A DNA stretch of 64,000 nucleotides, taken from Diospyros lotus (Eukaryota > Streptophyta > Magnoliopsida > Ericales > Ebenaceae). Position 1 is the first letter of the stretch, and the number at the start of each line of letters is the position of its first letter. Below the pieces are notes generated by a model that was given only the letters and a program-made list of their open reading frames with translations, was not told the DNA's origin and made no database searches. Position numbers and translations under genes: made by a program. Location of the stretch: assembly GCF_014633365.1 (NCBI RefSeq), contig NC_068351.1, positions 26,880,366-26,944,365 on the forward strand, written 5' to 3'. Positions 45,556 through 57,496 of the stretch are shown here, piece by piece.

Positions 45556-46918
45556 TTATAGCATAATATAATTGTATAGCAATGGCACCAATGCCCAAGA
45601 GGGGGTGAATTGAGATATTTAAAATTTGCTTGATAAATCTGAAATCTTTTTAATGAAAGATAAAAGTATAATGCAAGCGAGGAAAAGAGAAATGTTTGGA
45701 ATGCTTAATGAAATAAAGAAAACATATACAAGAGAACACACAGATTTATAGTGGTTCGGCTTAACCAAGTCTAATCCACTACCTTAGTTTCTCACTAAGG
45801 ATTTTAAAATCCATCCACTAAAAAAAATACCCCCTACTTGAACAAAGTAGGTCCTTTAGTCCAAAGACTAGGTATACAATCCTCCTATACACAAAGTAGG
45901 CCCTCTAGCTCTTGCTAGGAAATACAATAAATATGAAAAGATATATTCTAAGAGTTTCACCTCTTAGTTGTAGATTCTCTCAATATAAGAAACAAGCCTT
46001 GAAGAGATATAACAATACAATACAAGTCTTTACAAGAGAATAAAGATTTAAGCATAATAAATATTTTTGAGTACTTGTGAGCTTGGTAGGTAAACTCTTC
46101 TAAGAGCTTTAAATGATCCACCATCCATGTATTTATAGTTATAGGTGATAGCTTCAAAAAATCTAACCGTTTAAGGTAGTTGGGAAGCATTTAATGCATT
46201 CAAAACTAGTCATTATGAGTTTCTGCGAAAAAGACAGTCAACAAATACAAAGCATCGGTTGACAGATTAATGCATAAATTCAAAAATTGGTCAACATAAA
46301 AATAGGTTAGTCGACAGATGCAACATAGATATAAAATGAAAATGAATTGACATACATTCTGATAGTCAACATACCCTAGATGATTAGTCGACAGATTAGA
46401 CAATTATTTGAAATTTAGGATCAACATGCATTCTATCAGTTGATAGATTAAGAGAGATCGGTCGACAGGTAGTGGCAAAAATGGTTTACCTAGTCGACAG
46501 ATGCATGGCAATGAGCATGCTGTCGATCGTCAAATTACAAGATATCAGTCAATAGATAAAATCCATGATTGTCCATTAGTCGACAGATCTAAGCCAATCA
46601 GTCCACAGATCCTACTATTTTTGCCTTAGAATACTTTAGCTTTAATTTTCAATATTTGGAGATTTATTTGAATGTTAATACTTTGTTTTTCTAATCTCCT
46701 AAATCAGGAATAACAAAACTTTGACATACTTTGACTAACATCTTGAGACTTGAGAACCAATGTGTTTTATTCAAAACAAATAACTTAGAAACATGAGTGA
46801 TTTGGGGAAAAAAGTGTGAATTTATTTAATTTAGCGAATTTGAAATTGATTTTTGTTTGAAAGACATTCAAAATTTTAATCTTATTTTTGTATCATCAAA
46901 ACTAAAAGAAAAATATCA
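45556..46918 (-). repeat. SIRE-type LTR, minus strand
   Basis: Read on the minus strand it starts TGATATTTTTC then TAGTTTTGATGATAC right after a polypurine tract, and ends with TCACCCCCTCTTGGGCATTGG and GCCATTGCTATACAATT near 45560, the usual 3' end of SIRE LTRs. Repeated GTCGACAGAT motifs (46240-46610) match those of the plus-strand SIRE LTR at 21424. It interrupts the copia RT relic at about 45555. Confidence 0.78.
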
Positions 46919-47490
46919 ATCTCCCCATTTTCATGATGACAAAACCCATTTTTCTTTTGAAAATCAATTTCAATATGGTTTTCCCCCTTTTTGTCTTAAA
47001 TCAAAAAGGAATGTTTTAGAAATATTAAGACTGAATACTCCCCTGAAACTGATAAAAAAATAAAGAGATAAGAATACTTACATTAGAGACATCAATACAA
47101 ACTCTTCCTTAAGAGATCATAGCCAACAATGTTAGGAAATCAAGAGTCAATAAGCATATAAGATAAATACAATAGTAAGATATAGGTTTCCTTAGACGGA
47201 AAACTCTCCCTTAACATGATCATAAGCACTTTGACAACCAACCAGATAATTGAATAGAACATTTAGGCCAAAAACAACCATACATATCTTCCATGATCAA
47301 AACCAATATCATTCAAGTTCAAGCTAAGTAGTTCCAATACATCTAAGAAATTAAATCCATTACCATACAGGTTCAAAACCAAAAAAAAAAAAAAACAATA
47401 CCATTCTAATACAATTAAGTTTAAGACAAATATAAACCAATACATAGCGACAAAATAAGACCTACTGAAATGTGTGATACATAAGGGAAA
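46919..47490 (-). mobile_element. SIRE-type 3' noncoding region and polypurine tracts, minus strand
   Basis: On the minus strand AAAATGGGGAGATTG lies at the LTR border, with a second tract AAAAAGGGGGAAAA about 65 bases further away. This arrangement mirrors 21297-21422 on the plus strand. Confidence 0.7.
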
Positions 47491-47682
47491 CTAGAAGTCA
47501 GCAGATGGAGGCGACGATGCTGACAAATGAGCAGATAGACGAGTGAGAACCATGTTTAGAACCTCATCATGGTAACGATGAAGCTCACGAAACTCTTCAC
47601 GCACTTCTTCACGAAAACTTGAAAACTCTAATTTAAGCTCTGCTAGCTCATGAACCAAAGAATCAATGTCAAGAGATGGCAC
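47491..47682 (-). pseudogene. SIRE env-like ORF, C-terminal remnant
   Basis: The 63-residue frame contains EEFRELHRYHDEVLN, homologous to EEFCELHRRHNEVLD of the plus-strand copy ending at 15602. The likely coiled-coil helix and Ser/Pro-rich tail are at the C-terminus of the third ORF of SIRE elements. The natural stop is 568 bases from the LTR. Upstream coding sequence is missing because another LTR begins near 47700. Confidence 0.65.
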
Positions 47683-47699
47683 GAGATGCGAGGAAGGAA

Positions 47700-48600
47700 T
47701 AGAGGACGATGATAGATGTCTCCCTATTCATATCCCGCAAGTAGACGGATCGTGATAAGTAATATAGTGATGAATAGAGTGTCGTACCCACGACGTTTAC
47801 TCTAATTGATTTAACCTTAACCTAACACACACATTGATATAGCTATTAACAATGACTTCAATTGTAATGAAAACTAATTTACTAATAAAAGATGCAACTA
47901 AAACAATTTCTTCGATTCAAAACTCACAAAACTAAGACACTAGGGTTTGTGAATCCATCGTCGGCCTTCTATAATTCAATTGTTCATTACTCTAATCTTA
48001 TTATTCCTTATCTTAGGTTGAAAATCGATGATCCAATTACAACCAAAAGCCTCTCTCGATGGTCATTAAGTTCTATGTATATATATGAGATTAACTATCT
48101 CTAGTCAACCTTCAAACATATAGACATGCATTCAATCACAGTGATCATCACAAAATGATTTTACAGGGCATAACGATATCTCTACCTATTATAGGACCCT
48201 AGGTTATTTGTTACCATGTCTAATCTGTATTGAATCTCTTGAAAGCAATACAAATCACAAATACATTTCAATGGTGATTAGGCATCAAAATGGCATTATG
48301 AACATAACAAACAATCAACTCGAATGAATAAGGAAATAACAAACTGAGTAACTTCAAATCAAACCATTAGAAGTCGAGATTTCATCATTCACCCTAGCTA
48401 TAAACACTTAGCAATGCATTCTTGCAATCAAAAGAAAAAGAAAAGAGTCAGAGTTCATAGCAGAGATTGAGAAAGAGAAATACAACCAAAAGTATAGTTT
48501 ACCTTCTTTCACGCCCCTTCAATCTTCCGTCGGCTCCTCTTTCCAAAAACTCCCCTAAAACTCCAAGATGAAGCCTTTATATAGCCATCCCTAGGGTTTT
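47700..48600 (-). repeat. Minus-strand LTR fragment running into the assembly gap
   Basis: On the minus strand there is a promoter-like GGCTATATAAAGGCTTC (48570-48586) and near the left end GGTACGACACTC, ATTACTTATCACGATCC and CTTGCGGGATAT, phrases common near the 3' end of certain plant LTRs. No duplication or partner found. No gene in this stretch. Confidence 0.5.
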
Positions 48601-48700
48601 NNNNNNNNNNNNNNNNNNNNNNNNNNNNNNNNNNNNNNNNNNNNNNNNNNNNNNNNNNNNNNNNNNNNNNNNNNNNNNNNNNNNNNNNNNNNNNNNNNNN
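48601..48700. other. Assembly gap (100 N)
   Basis: Exactly 100 N, a common placeholder for a gap of unknown length. It falls between the LTR fragment and the Athila gag, so protease-pol of that element may be in the gap. Confidence 0.97.
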
Positions 48701-50076
48701 TTCCTCTTTTGTACACTCTTCATCTTTTTCTTTACTTTCAAGTTCTTTTCCACTTCGCAAAGTGATGGCTTTTACATGCTCCCTTGGATTCTTCTCAGTA
48801 TTGCTAGGCAAGCCTCCTTGTGGTCTTTTCTAAATTGCTTGGGCAAGCTGTCCAATTTGAGTTTCTAAGCTTTGCATTCTTGCCTCTGTACTATTGATAA
48901 ACTTTGCCATCATATCTTCCAAATTCGACTTCTTCTCTTGTGGAATTTGATGTTGTTGTTGAAAGCCGGGGGCACTCTTTGTTGATTATTACTCCAAGAA
49001 AGATTAGGATGGCTCCTCCATCCTGGATTGTAAGTGTTGGAGTAGGGATTAAAATTTGACCCTGTTGCCACCATAAGAAATACAATTAGCTTGTTCAGAA
49101 GAACCAGAAGAAAAGGGATTTCCTACTTGACAATCTACACTAGCATGTCCCCCTCGCCCACAAAGCTCACAAGAAAGAAAATGGGGGAAGAAGAAGAAGA
49201 AGCATTCATAGCTGAAACCCCTAAATTACCCAAATTCTTATTTAATTCAGCAATTTGAACAGATAAAGCAGTGATAGAATCAACATTATAAATTCCAACT
49301 CCCTTTTTATTTGCTCTTTCATTGTCCCATTGATAACTGTTGGCTGCCATCTCTTCCAAAAGTTCATATGCTTCCTCGGGAGTTTTCCTCATAAGGGTAC
49401 CACCTGCAGTTGCATCTAACATCGAACGAGAAGATTGATTAATGCCACTATAAAAAGTTTGCACTTGCATCCAAACAGGTAGACCATGGTGAGGACATTT
49501 CCTAAGCATTTCTTTAAATCTCTCCCACGACTCATACAAGGATTCATTACCAAATTGTGAAAAAGTTGTTATGTCATTCCTTAATTTAGTCGTTTTAGAA
49601 GGTGGAAAATATTTAGATAAAAACTTTTGTGCCAAATCATTCCATGTAGTAATAGAACCTGCTGGAAGAGAATTAAGCCATTCTTTTGCTCTATCTTTCA
49701 AGGAAAAGGGAAACAACCTAAGTCGAACTGCATCCTCACTAACTCCATTATGCCTAAAAGTATCACATATTTCAAGAAAATTAGCAATATGAGAGTTAGG
49801 ATCATCATTAGGGCCAGAAAATTGTACACTCATCTGGATTATCTGAATAATTGCAGGCTTGATCTCGAAGTTGTTTGCTTGCACATTGGGCCTTCTAATG
49901 CTTGAGGTAGTGCCATCTAGAGTAGGTGTAGCATATGAGCTCAATGTCCTTGGATTATTTTGAGTTTGTTGCTCTTGCTCCATTTCGCTCTTTTTCTCCT
50001 TTTTTGCTTTTTCAAAGTTTTTTTCAATTTCTTGATCAATGGGTATCAGTTCTCCACTACTACTACTCCGTGTCAT
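48701..50076 (-). pseudogene. Athila gag, frameshifted
   Basis: The main frame (49135-50076, start at the ATG reading MTRSSSSGE) carries a retrotransposon gag domain with RLFPFSLKDRAKEWLNSLP, WNDLAQKFLSKYFPPSKT and ESWERFKEMLRKCPHHGLP, as in Athila elements. At about 49175 a frameshift ends it with an unrelated tail; the CCHC knuckle CELCGRGGHASVDC is in another frame just after, followed by QIGQLAQAI and ITLRSGKELESKEK (48720-48870), typical of the Athila gag C-terminus. Further stops lie around 48833 and 49030. The gap removes the rest. The start is 170 bases from the primer-binding site. Confidence 0.87.
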
Positions 50077-50245
50077 GCACCATGAAACCTACAAAGAAAA
50101 AGAAAAATACTAAAAATTAAAAATAAAATTTCTAAAAGATGAAAAAAAAATAATTAAATTAAATTAAAATTGCAAAACCTAAAAGAAAACAAAAAGATGT
50201 TCAATCTAAGGCTAACTTATGTAGTTTTGATATGCAATACACTAG

Positions 50246-50263
50246 TCCTCGGCAACGACGCCA
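50246..50263 (-). promoter_or_regulatory. Athila primer-binding site
   Basis: TCCTCGGCAACGACGCCA is the complement of TGGCGTCGTTGCCGAGGA, which matches the Asp-tRNA-type site used by Athila elements with about two changes. It lies between the gag start and the LTR end at 50270, so it fixes the minus-strand orientation. Confidence 0.85.
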
Positions 50264-50269
50264 AAAACT

Positions 50270-51814
50270 TGATGTCTGATTTACGCACAATTAATTCGGG
50301 CAAGTGTACCTTAGTCAAATATGCGTATAGTGATAAAAAGATGTCGATCCCACGAGGACTAGATCACAATGCCAAAACGATTCTAAATTAACCTAACTTG
50401 AACCAATTAATTAATTGATGAATAAAAAGAAAAATAAATGGAAAACTAGATTCTTTGTGAGAAAAATTAATTAATGAGTGCACTAGGGTTTAGATTTCAT
50501 TTAATCTGGTTATGTAATTATTTATTCAACCCAATTCAAAATCACAAAATCTTTACAGTATTTTATAATTATTTGCATGTGATGGTGGATTTCCCTCAAT
50601 TAATTAATAAGCTTTCTCAAGTCATATTAATCCTTTATTAATTCAATTTTACTGTCAGATTTCTGAAAAGATATCAACAAAATATATAAGCATCAAGTTC
50701 TTTGGAAACCTCTAATCTCGGAAGGGGATTTGACTCACTAAGCTTCCTCGATTCCACACATGAGCTAATCATCTTTCGATCTCATAGTCAAACATGTGAT
50801 TTATATTGCCTATTGATCTAATTTATAACAATCCTTTAGCCAGTCATGCATAAATCATTAAATCGTTAAAAGGTGGCCAATCTTTTAAAGCATTAAACGC
50901 AACAATATAAATTCCTCACGCAAATAATAATCGGGTTTTGAATCGAACCAAACAAATACTCACATAATTCCAGAATTAAAATCCATCCAAACCCTAGTTA
51001 AAATAAATTAACTAGACATTATTAACATAAAAATAAAAACAAAAAATTGAAGAAAGAGAAAAGAATGCTTCCTGTCCAGATCTAAAACAGATCTGGATCG
51101 CAATTGGTGAAGGGTGTTGTGCGGCTGTCGGCTACAATCTCTTTGTTTTCCTTTGTGCGCCGCTTCACTTGTTAGCTGTGTCCGCCATTCCACTATGCGT
51201 GTCCAGAGGAAATCTCCATTTTTTTACTTTTGCGCCGTGTCCAGAAGCCCTTCCGTTTCTTTCAATCTGCGCCGTTCTCCCAGCCTCCTCACCTTTTACC
51301 ATGTTCACATATTAATATATATATGTATGACACCGCCCTAGCCAAGCCCAATTCAAGCCACTTCTTTTGATTTGTTTAATAATATATATATATATATAAA
51401 TATGCACATGGCATTCACGCCACTGCCAATTACTATATATATATATATATATAATATTTAGGTTATTATAATATTATATATAAATAATATAAGATAAAAT
51501 ATAATATATAAAATAATATATATAATATTTAATATACAATTAAATATAATAACTTTAATTATATTATAATATTAGTTATTTAAAATATTTATTTATTTTT
51601 TTAATTTATAATATTAATTATAAAATTAACTTTATAATATATATATTTTTTTCTTTTTACGCCCAAATCTTCGAATTTATTTTTTTTGTTGGATTCCTAC
51701 AAAACAAGATTAAAATAATGTAAAATTCATATAAACACACATTTATGTAGGAAAAAAAAACACAAGGTTAAGATAAAAAATAAATAAAATTATGTATACA
51801 ATTAAGCCTTATCA
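50270..51814 (-). repeat. Athila 5' LTR (minus strand)
   Basis: On the minus strand it starts TGATAAGGCTTAATTG at 51814 and ends AAATCAGACATCA at 50270, next to the primer-binding site. It aligns with the plus-strand LTR at 53833-54899 (ATCACATGTTTGACTATGAG, AGATTAGAGGTTT, CCACCATCACATG). It holds long AT microsatellite runs at 51375-51660. Confidence 0.85.
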
Positions 51815-53832
51815 GTGTGCTCCTGTATCATCCTTCACGTCAAATGGTAGTTCAAAATATGAGTATACAAATGCATTTTAAGCAATTGGGAGTAACTGGG
51901 TGTTTTTGTTGGAAATGTATGCCCTAAAGACATGTTTTGTTTAATTTATGGTAATGATGTTTCTTTTATCGGTTCATGGCACATATATTATTTGCATTTA
52001 ATTGTTGGAAAAGTGTCCATGCTATTAAGTAAGTGATTCATGTGATGGGTCGTTCTTCACAGTTAGGCATGAATCATGGGTACTTAATAAGCAAGAAAAA
52101 TATTACTCTTGATCTTTTGATAGAACTGGGCATTCTATCATGATAAGATCATTGTGCAATAGATCCTAATGGAGGATGGCTTGCCTTAGCCAGTAAACAG
52201 TCCGTTTACTCTAATTGTACAAGCGCATTTGGAATGCGTAGAGTGAACCTGTGATAGAAGCTAATGATAAAGTACTAATTATCATGGAGCTAGTCTATCA
52301 CTGCTACTACGTGGACGAGTACTCTAATACTTGAGTATTAGTTGGTGGTCTAGTGAACCTAGAGCTATATTCTTAGATTCATTGTAGGTGAAGTCTATCA
52401 AAGATCAATATCCTTTTGAGTTGGGAGTATGGTTTCTAATTAGCTAAGACAGACTAATACAAGATAGTTTCTGTGATTCACCCCCTTGTGATTGTTCAAG
52501 AATAATCAAATAATCCAGGGCCCTGGGAACGTGACTTAAGAGTGTGTGCTTCTGGGTAGCTCCCAGTGATAAGCAAGTACATTCGAGTAGTCACGGATTA
52601 TTGGACTAGTGATCTAAGGATGGTAGAAATCATTTAGAAAGGTGTTAGTACATTACTCCTTTCTAAACGATGGGTGTTACGCAGAGGGGTATTTTCGTCA
52701 TTACACTAATAGGTCAAAGACATGGCATATGCAAAATTATTCGTGGGGTCAGTGTTACCATATGGTGATAGTTGGAACACTTAGAATGACAAAATATAGC
52801 TACTAGGTAGCAGGGATATTTTGATCATTTTAGTAGCCGTGAATAATTTGTCTTTTGGTCCCCGGGGTAGCTCGATGTAACTCATGTATTTTTTAATACA
52901 TTTGGCTTGTTGGGTGAATTACATTGAGAGAGAATTATTTTATTCAGGATGGTCCATAATTAATTGGGCTAGAATAAAATAATAGTTCATTAGTTTAATT
53001 AATTAATTGGCTAACTCATTTAGAAAATTAATTAAATGGACTTGGCCCATTAGGGTTTGGCCCACTAGGGTTTTAACCCTAGGGTTCTCCCTTTATATAT
53101 CTCTCTTTGGTTGTTTTTCATCTAAGGTCATTTTTTGCTCTTCTTCACCGAAAGAGGGGCCACGAGTTCGAGTCATACTCCGGAAGATCGAAAAAGAGTG
53201 CTCTTGAGTTCTAATGCGAAGGAGCCGAAGGATTGCAGGACAGCCGTCGTCTCCACCACGCGAAGAAGCTCCCGCTCATCTGCTCCTATCGCTCCATTCC
53301 GTCCGGTAATCCGCCGAAAAAGTAAGTCTCCTAGATTCTAATCAATACGAGGAACGTTTTTTGATTAAAACGCTTCCGTTGCATGCTTTTGTATCCTCGT
53401 TCATGATCCTTCAATTTTTATCACAAAATATCGACATTCACCTCAAAAGCCAAATAATGCTTAGAAAATAGTGATTTAAAAAAAAAAAAATCATCCCTAT
53501 TACTTCTTATGTTTGTAGTAGTGGAGAGAAGTGATTGTAAGAAAGCTATTACATGATTTAATTGTATTAGTTGTAAGGTTGTATGTATTAATTTTGAAGT
53601 ATGTATGGCATCAAAAATGATGATTTTGCATAATTAATTCTTTCAATTAATACTTTTGAATTTAGAGTTGATATAATAATATAGAGGGTAACCAATTTTG
53701 TGATTAATTATGTGTTGATATATTATTAGATTCCATGATTTTGGCCTAGCGTAAAAAAAAAAAAATTTATTTTATTTATTATTTCTTCTTTACTTTGTTT
53801 GAGGATAAGCAAAAAGTTAAGTGTAGAGTATT
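51815..53832 (+). mobile_element. 3' internal part of a second Athila element, plus strand
   Basis: Segments 51815-51906 and 53414-53832 flank a solo LTR. The right part ends GAGGATAAGCAAAAAGTTAAG then GTGTAGAGTATT just before a TGATAAG LTR start, a decayed version of the Athila polypurine junction (normally GTTTGGGGGTATT). No coding sequence. It is in opposite orientation to the Athila element on its left; the junction is at 51814/51815. Confidence 0.65.
51907..53413 (+). repeat. Copia-like solo LTR inside the Athila 3' region
   Basis: Starts TGTTGGAAATGTATGCCC, contains a TATA-like CTTTATATATCTC at about 53090, and ends near ATGATCCTTCA. Flanks are GTTTT (51902-51906) and ATTTT (53414-53418), one change apart. 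The right end is the least certain part. ORFs at 53007-53341 lie in its R/U5 region and look non-coding. Confidence 0.65.
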
Positions 53833-54185
53833 TGATAAGCTTAATTGTATATATATTTTTATTTATTTTTTATCTTAATCTTATGCTATTATTCTTATTT
53901 AAAATGTATATTTATATGAATTTTACATTAAGAAATGAATTGAATTCGAAGATTTAGGTGTAAAAAGAAAAAAAAATATTATAAATTAATTTATAAAATT
54001 ATTTTAAAATTAATATTATATTATATTATATTGTAAATTATAAATTATATTATATTATAAAGTTAAAATGGAAGTTGAATTGGAGACGTGAGGCTGGGCG
54101 TATGGAATATATATGTATATATTATTATATTATAAAGCTTGAAATTGAAGTTCAAATTGAGGCCACTTGGGCTAGGGCGGCCCAC

Positions 54186-54225
<40 letters not shown>

Positions 54226-54899
54226 GGGAGGAATAGAATTGGGATTGGGAAGCGACGCATAGAGTGAAAGGAATAAAAGAGGCTCTGTGCGGCACACAGT
54301 GGATAGGATTGGAAGGCAACAGGAATTGGAAAAAGGGAAATGATGCACAGGAAAGACGATTGAATTGAAGAACGCATAACCATATGATCTAGATCTAGAT
54401 CTGGGCAGGAAGTCCATTTTCTTCTTTTAATTTTTGTTTTATTTTTATTTTAATAATGTTTAGTTAAATTATTTTAATTAGGTTTTAGATGGATTTTAAT
54501 TTTGAGATTATGTGATTATTTATTTAGTTCGATTCAAAATTCGATTATTATTTACATAAGAATTTTATATTATTGTGCTTAATATTTTAAAAGATTAACC
54601 ATCTTTTAATGATTTATGCATAATTGATTAAAGATTGTTATAAATTAAATTTATAGGTAATATAAATCACATACTTAACTATGAGATCGAAAGATGATTA
54701 GTTCATGTGTGGGAATTGAGAAAATTTAATGAGTCAAATTCTTTTCGAGATTAGAGGTTTTTAAAGAATTTAATGCTTATTTATTTTGTTGATATCTATT
54801 TGAAAATCTAACAGTAAATTGAATTAATAAAGAATTAATATAACTTGAGAAATCTTATTAATTAATTGAAAAAAATTTACCATCACATGTAAATACTTA
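53833..54899 (+). repeat. Athila 3' LTR (plus strand), 3' truncated
   Basis: Starts TGATAAGCTTAATTG after the decayed polypurine junction and matches the minus-strand LTR at 50270-51814 over most of its length. The last 300 bases or so of the LTR are missing; similarity stops at CATCACATGTAAATACTTAT. It has an AT run at 54190-54221. Confidence 0.8.
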
Positions 54900-55269
54900 T
54901 GTATGACACGTACCAATGAAGATTGCTTTAATGCAGCAGCTATAGCATATATATGGCAGCAATGCTGCTGTATACATACATACATGCAGAATGCTATATA
55001 TACCTACATACATAATATTTTTTACCTACGTCATTTATATTTTTTAAAGAGAAATATTTTAAATAAAAAAATTTAAAACATATATAATATTTAAAATCCC
55101 TTTAATCAAACACACACACACACCATCATGTTAACTTTCTCTTTGCTTCAAGTTTTAATTTCACTCACTAATAATAATATTATTATTATTTATTACACGA
55201 TTGTGGTGTAAAGAATGATACACTTATATATATATATAAGTGATTATTACAATTATATAACTTGTTATT
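54900..55269. other. AT-rich stretch without a gene
   Basis: No recognisable feature beyond short microsatellites (CATA at 54975, CA at 55110, ATT at 55163). Confidence 0.5.
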
Positions 55270-55290
55270 GCAATGGTGAGGCTTTTCTTG

Positions 55291-55523
55291 AGGGCAAAAG
55301 GTGAAGTCTCTCACCTTAAGGATCCCCACACATTGTCTCATGCATGTGAATGGGTAAATCATGATACACAGCAGTCCTCAAAACAGGAGGCACAGTGCAT
55401 AGTACTCACAAGGAGTCACTCCCACAAGAGGGTAAAACTCCCACATTGCGACTGCTATGAGTCGAACTTGCATCTTTGAGTATAATTCTACTATCCAGGA
55501 ACCACTGTACTACGCTCGTGGGG
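55291..55523 (-). mobile_element. tRNA-derived SINE with long target-site duplication
   Basis: On the minus strand the 5' end reads CACGAGCGTAGTACAGTGG (A-box-like TAGTACAGTGG) followed 40 bases later by AAGTTCGACTC (B-box-like), the split pol III promoter of tRNA-derived SINEs. The copy is flanked by a 21-base direct repeat, GCAATGGTGAGGCTTTTCTT at 55270-55290 and GCAATAGTGAGGTTTTTCTT at 55524-55544 (two changes). The body is 233 bases, normal for a plant SINE. The ORF across it is not a gene. Confidence 0.78.
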
Positions 55524-55544
55524 GCAATAGTGAGGTTTTTCTTG

Positions 55545-56397
55545 TTTAATTGTGAGTTGAGTCATGGGCTTAACTTATTTAATTGAATTTTTAAACAAAA
55601 ATATATAATACATAAGATAAGAGGGAAATTAATTTTACAACATATTTTTTCATAATATAAATAATAAAATAGACAATTATGAATTATTAAAATTATTGAT
55701 TTGTTACTCTTACTCATTGCTAGCTTAAGGGAAGGCCACTAAAATCTATGTTTAAGGCTCCCAAAAAAGGACGTTCAAAGAATTTTCAAAAGTCAGCCCC
55801 ACTTGTTACTAAAAAAAAAAAAAAAAAGGAGGTTATTGTTTTTTTTTTTTTTTACTTTTAACTGACAATTAAAAAGAGAGAAATAATTAAAAAAAATTAA
55901 AAATAAAAGAATTTTTTTATTAATTTTTAAAAAATTCCTAAATTAATAGTGACCTAAACCTCAACCCCTTGAGTGCCCTGCTCACACTCACTGAAATTAT
56001 TACATTTTACTTGTACTTTTAGCTTAGATAGATAGATTAATTTAAAAAAGAGATAAGATGGTGATATGAACCATTTTAATCATTTCCAATCTTTAGTAGA
56101 CTCAAATAAACCATCTGTTTTAAGTGATTTTTTACACTATTTTACTTAAATAAGTTGATAAAAAAACTAAAATATTCTTATATTTTAAACTTAAGATCTA
56201 ATATATTCAGCTTCACATGCGTCACCAACTATATATATATATATATATAGACACACAAGAGGGAGGGAGGTGTTCGTGACAAAATTATATTCAATCACCT
56301 CTCTCTTTGAACCAATACTTAAAAAAATAATTGCAAAATCCTATGCATATATGATGAGCGAGGATTTGATAAACAATTTGATGCTTTTCATTCTACG
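55545..56397. other. AT-rich stretch without a gene
   Basis: No gene or transposon end recognised. It holds A and T runs (55810-55852), and a TA microsatellite at 56230-56249. Confidence 0.5.
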
Positions 56398-56544
56398 TAG
56401 CGGTGTGTAAAAGTTCGGATAACTTGATCTAATCGATCAATTCAATTCGATTATTCTTGATAAATAATTTGATTCGATTATTAATTTTCTAAAAAATTAG
56501 ATAATCGATTCGATTCGAATTATAAATAGCCATCAAAATCGAAC

Positions 56545-56589
<45 letters not shown>

Positions 56590-57488
56590 ACACACACACA
56601 CAAAGGACTGAATTGACTGAACCGACCCCAAAGACTGAACCGACCGAATCAAACTGTTCGGCCCCCGCATAACAACCCCCCCGGGCGAAACCCAACACCC
56701 AGCCCAGCCCTCCTACACCCGAATCCCCAGTCCCCACCCATGAGCGAATAACCCTGATCCTCGCCGAGTCGCCGTCCGTCGGAAGACTCGGAACCTCGCT
56801 GTCGCCCCCCCACCCAGCCCAGCCCCCTTGCACCCGAATCCCGAATCCCACCCGAGAGAGCGAATTGAAACCCTAAGTCCCTAACCCTCGCCCTCGCCGT
56901 CGGAACCAATCGCTGTCGCCGTCGGCTTCTGAATAGTCACCCACCCCACCGACACCGACAGGTGAGATCCATAGACCCGACACCGTCGCCCCTTCATCCC
57001 TTCTCTCTGGAGCAATCATATTCAGAGCACAGAGGGAGAGAAGAGAGACAGTATCGAAGCTTCCGTCCGGTTCAATTCCTTGATCGATTCAGACTTGAAG
57101 GTTAACAGGTACATATATATGTGTGTATATATATAGTTGTACGGTGCATATACAGGTGAATGATATTTATCGCAAGGTAGGTTTTGTGTAACTTTTGAGT
57201 GAATGATCGTAGAAATCAACTGATGCCATTTTATTAATCATGAATGAGATTTATCCAATTTTCCTTCAATTTTAGATTTGGATGCAAAGGCTTCTGTAAA
57301 TAAATGAACGTTGATGTTTAGATTGATGTTGTGGATGGATGCTGTTGCTGCGTGTTTAGATTGATTGATGCTGTGTGTTCGGTTTATTGTATTTGAATTT
57401 GGATAGGTAGCTTATTTTCGGTTCGGTATATCGGTTATTATGTTAATCGGTTCGGTTTTTTGGGCAATTATATCGGTGAATATAAGGT
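56398..57488. mobile_element. Possible hAT-like relic
   Basis: The left end TAGCGGTGTGTAAAAGTTCGG and CGATTCGATTCGAAT-type repeats resemble the start of the hAT element at 42503; CGGTTCGGTATATCGGTT repeats are near 57420. Flanks ATTCTACG (56390-56397) and ATTCTATG (57489-57496) match at 7 of 8 bases, but the right end lacks a matching inverted terminal repeat. Inside are a run of 29 C (56547-56575), a CA run of about 14 units, and GC-rich leader-like sequence (56640-56970). Confidence 0.4.
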
Positions 57489-57496
57489 ATTCTATG

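Noticed and set aside
51998..52016. TTAATTGTTGG as a 5' LTR start paired with the LTR ending at 63652
   Set aside because: The sequence after TGTTGG does not match the LTR at 63406, and it lies inside another LTR.
56489..56909. Minus-strand Gly-rich ORFs
   Set aside because: Produced by the C-run, the CA repeat and GC-rich sequence; no domain.
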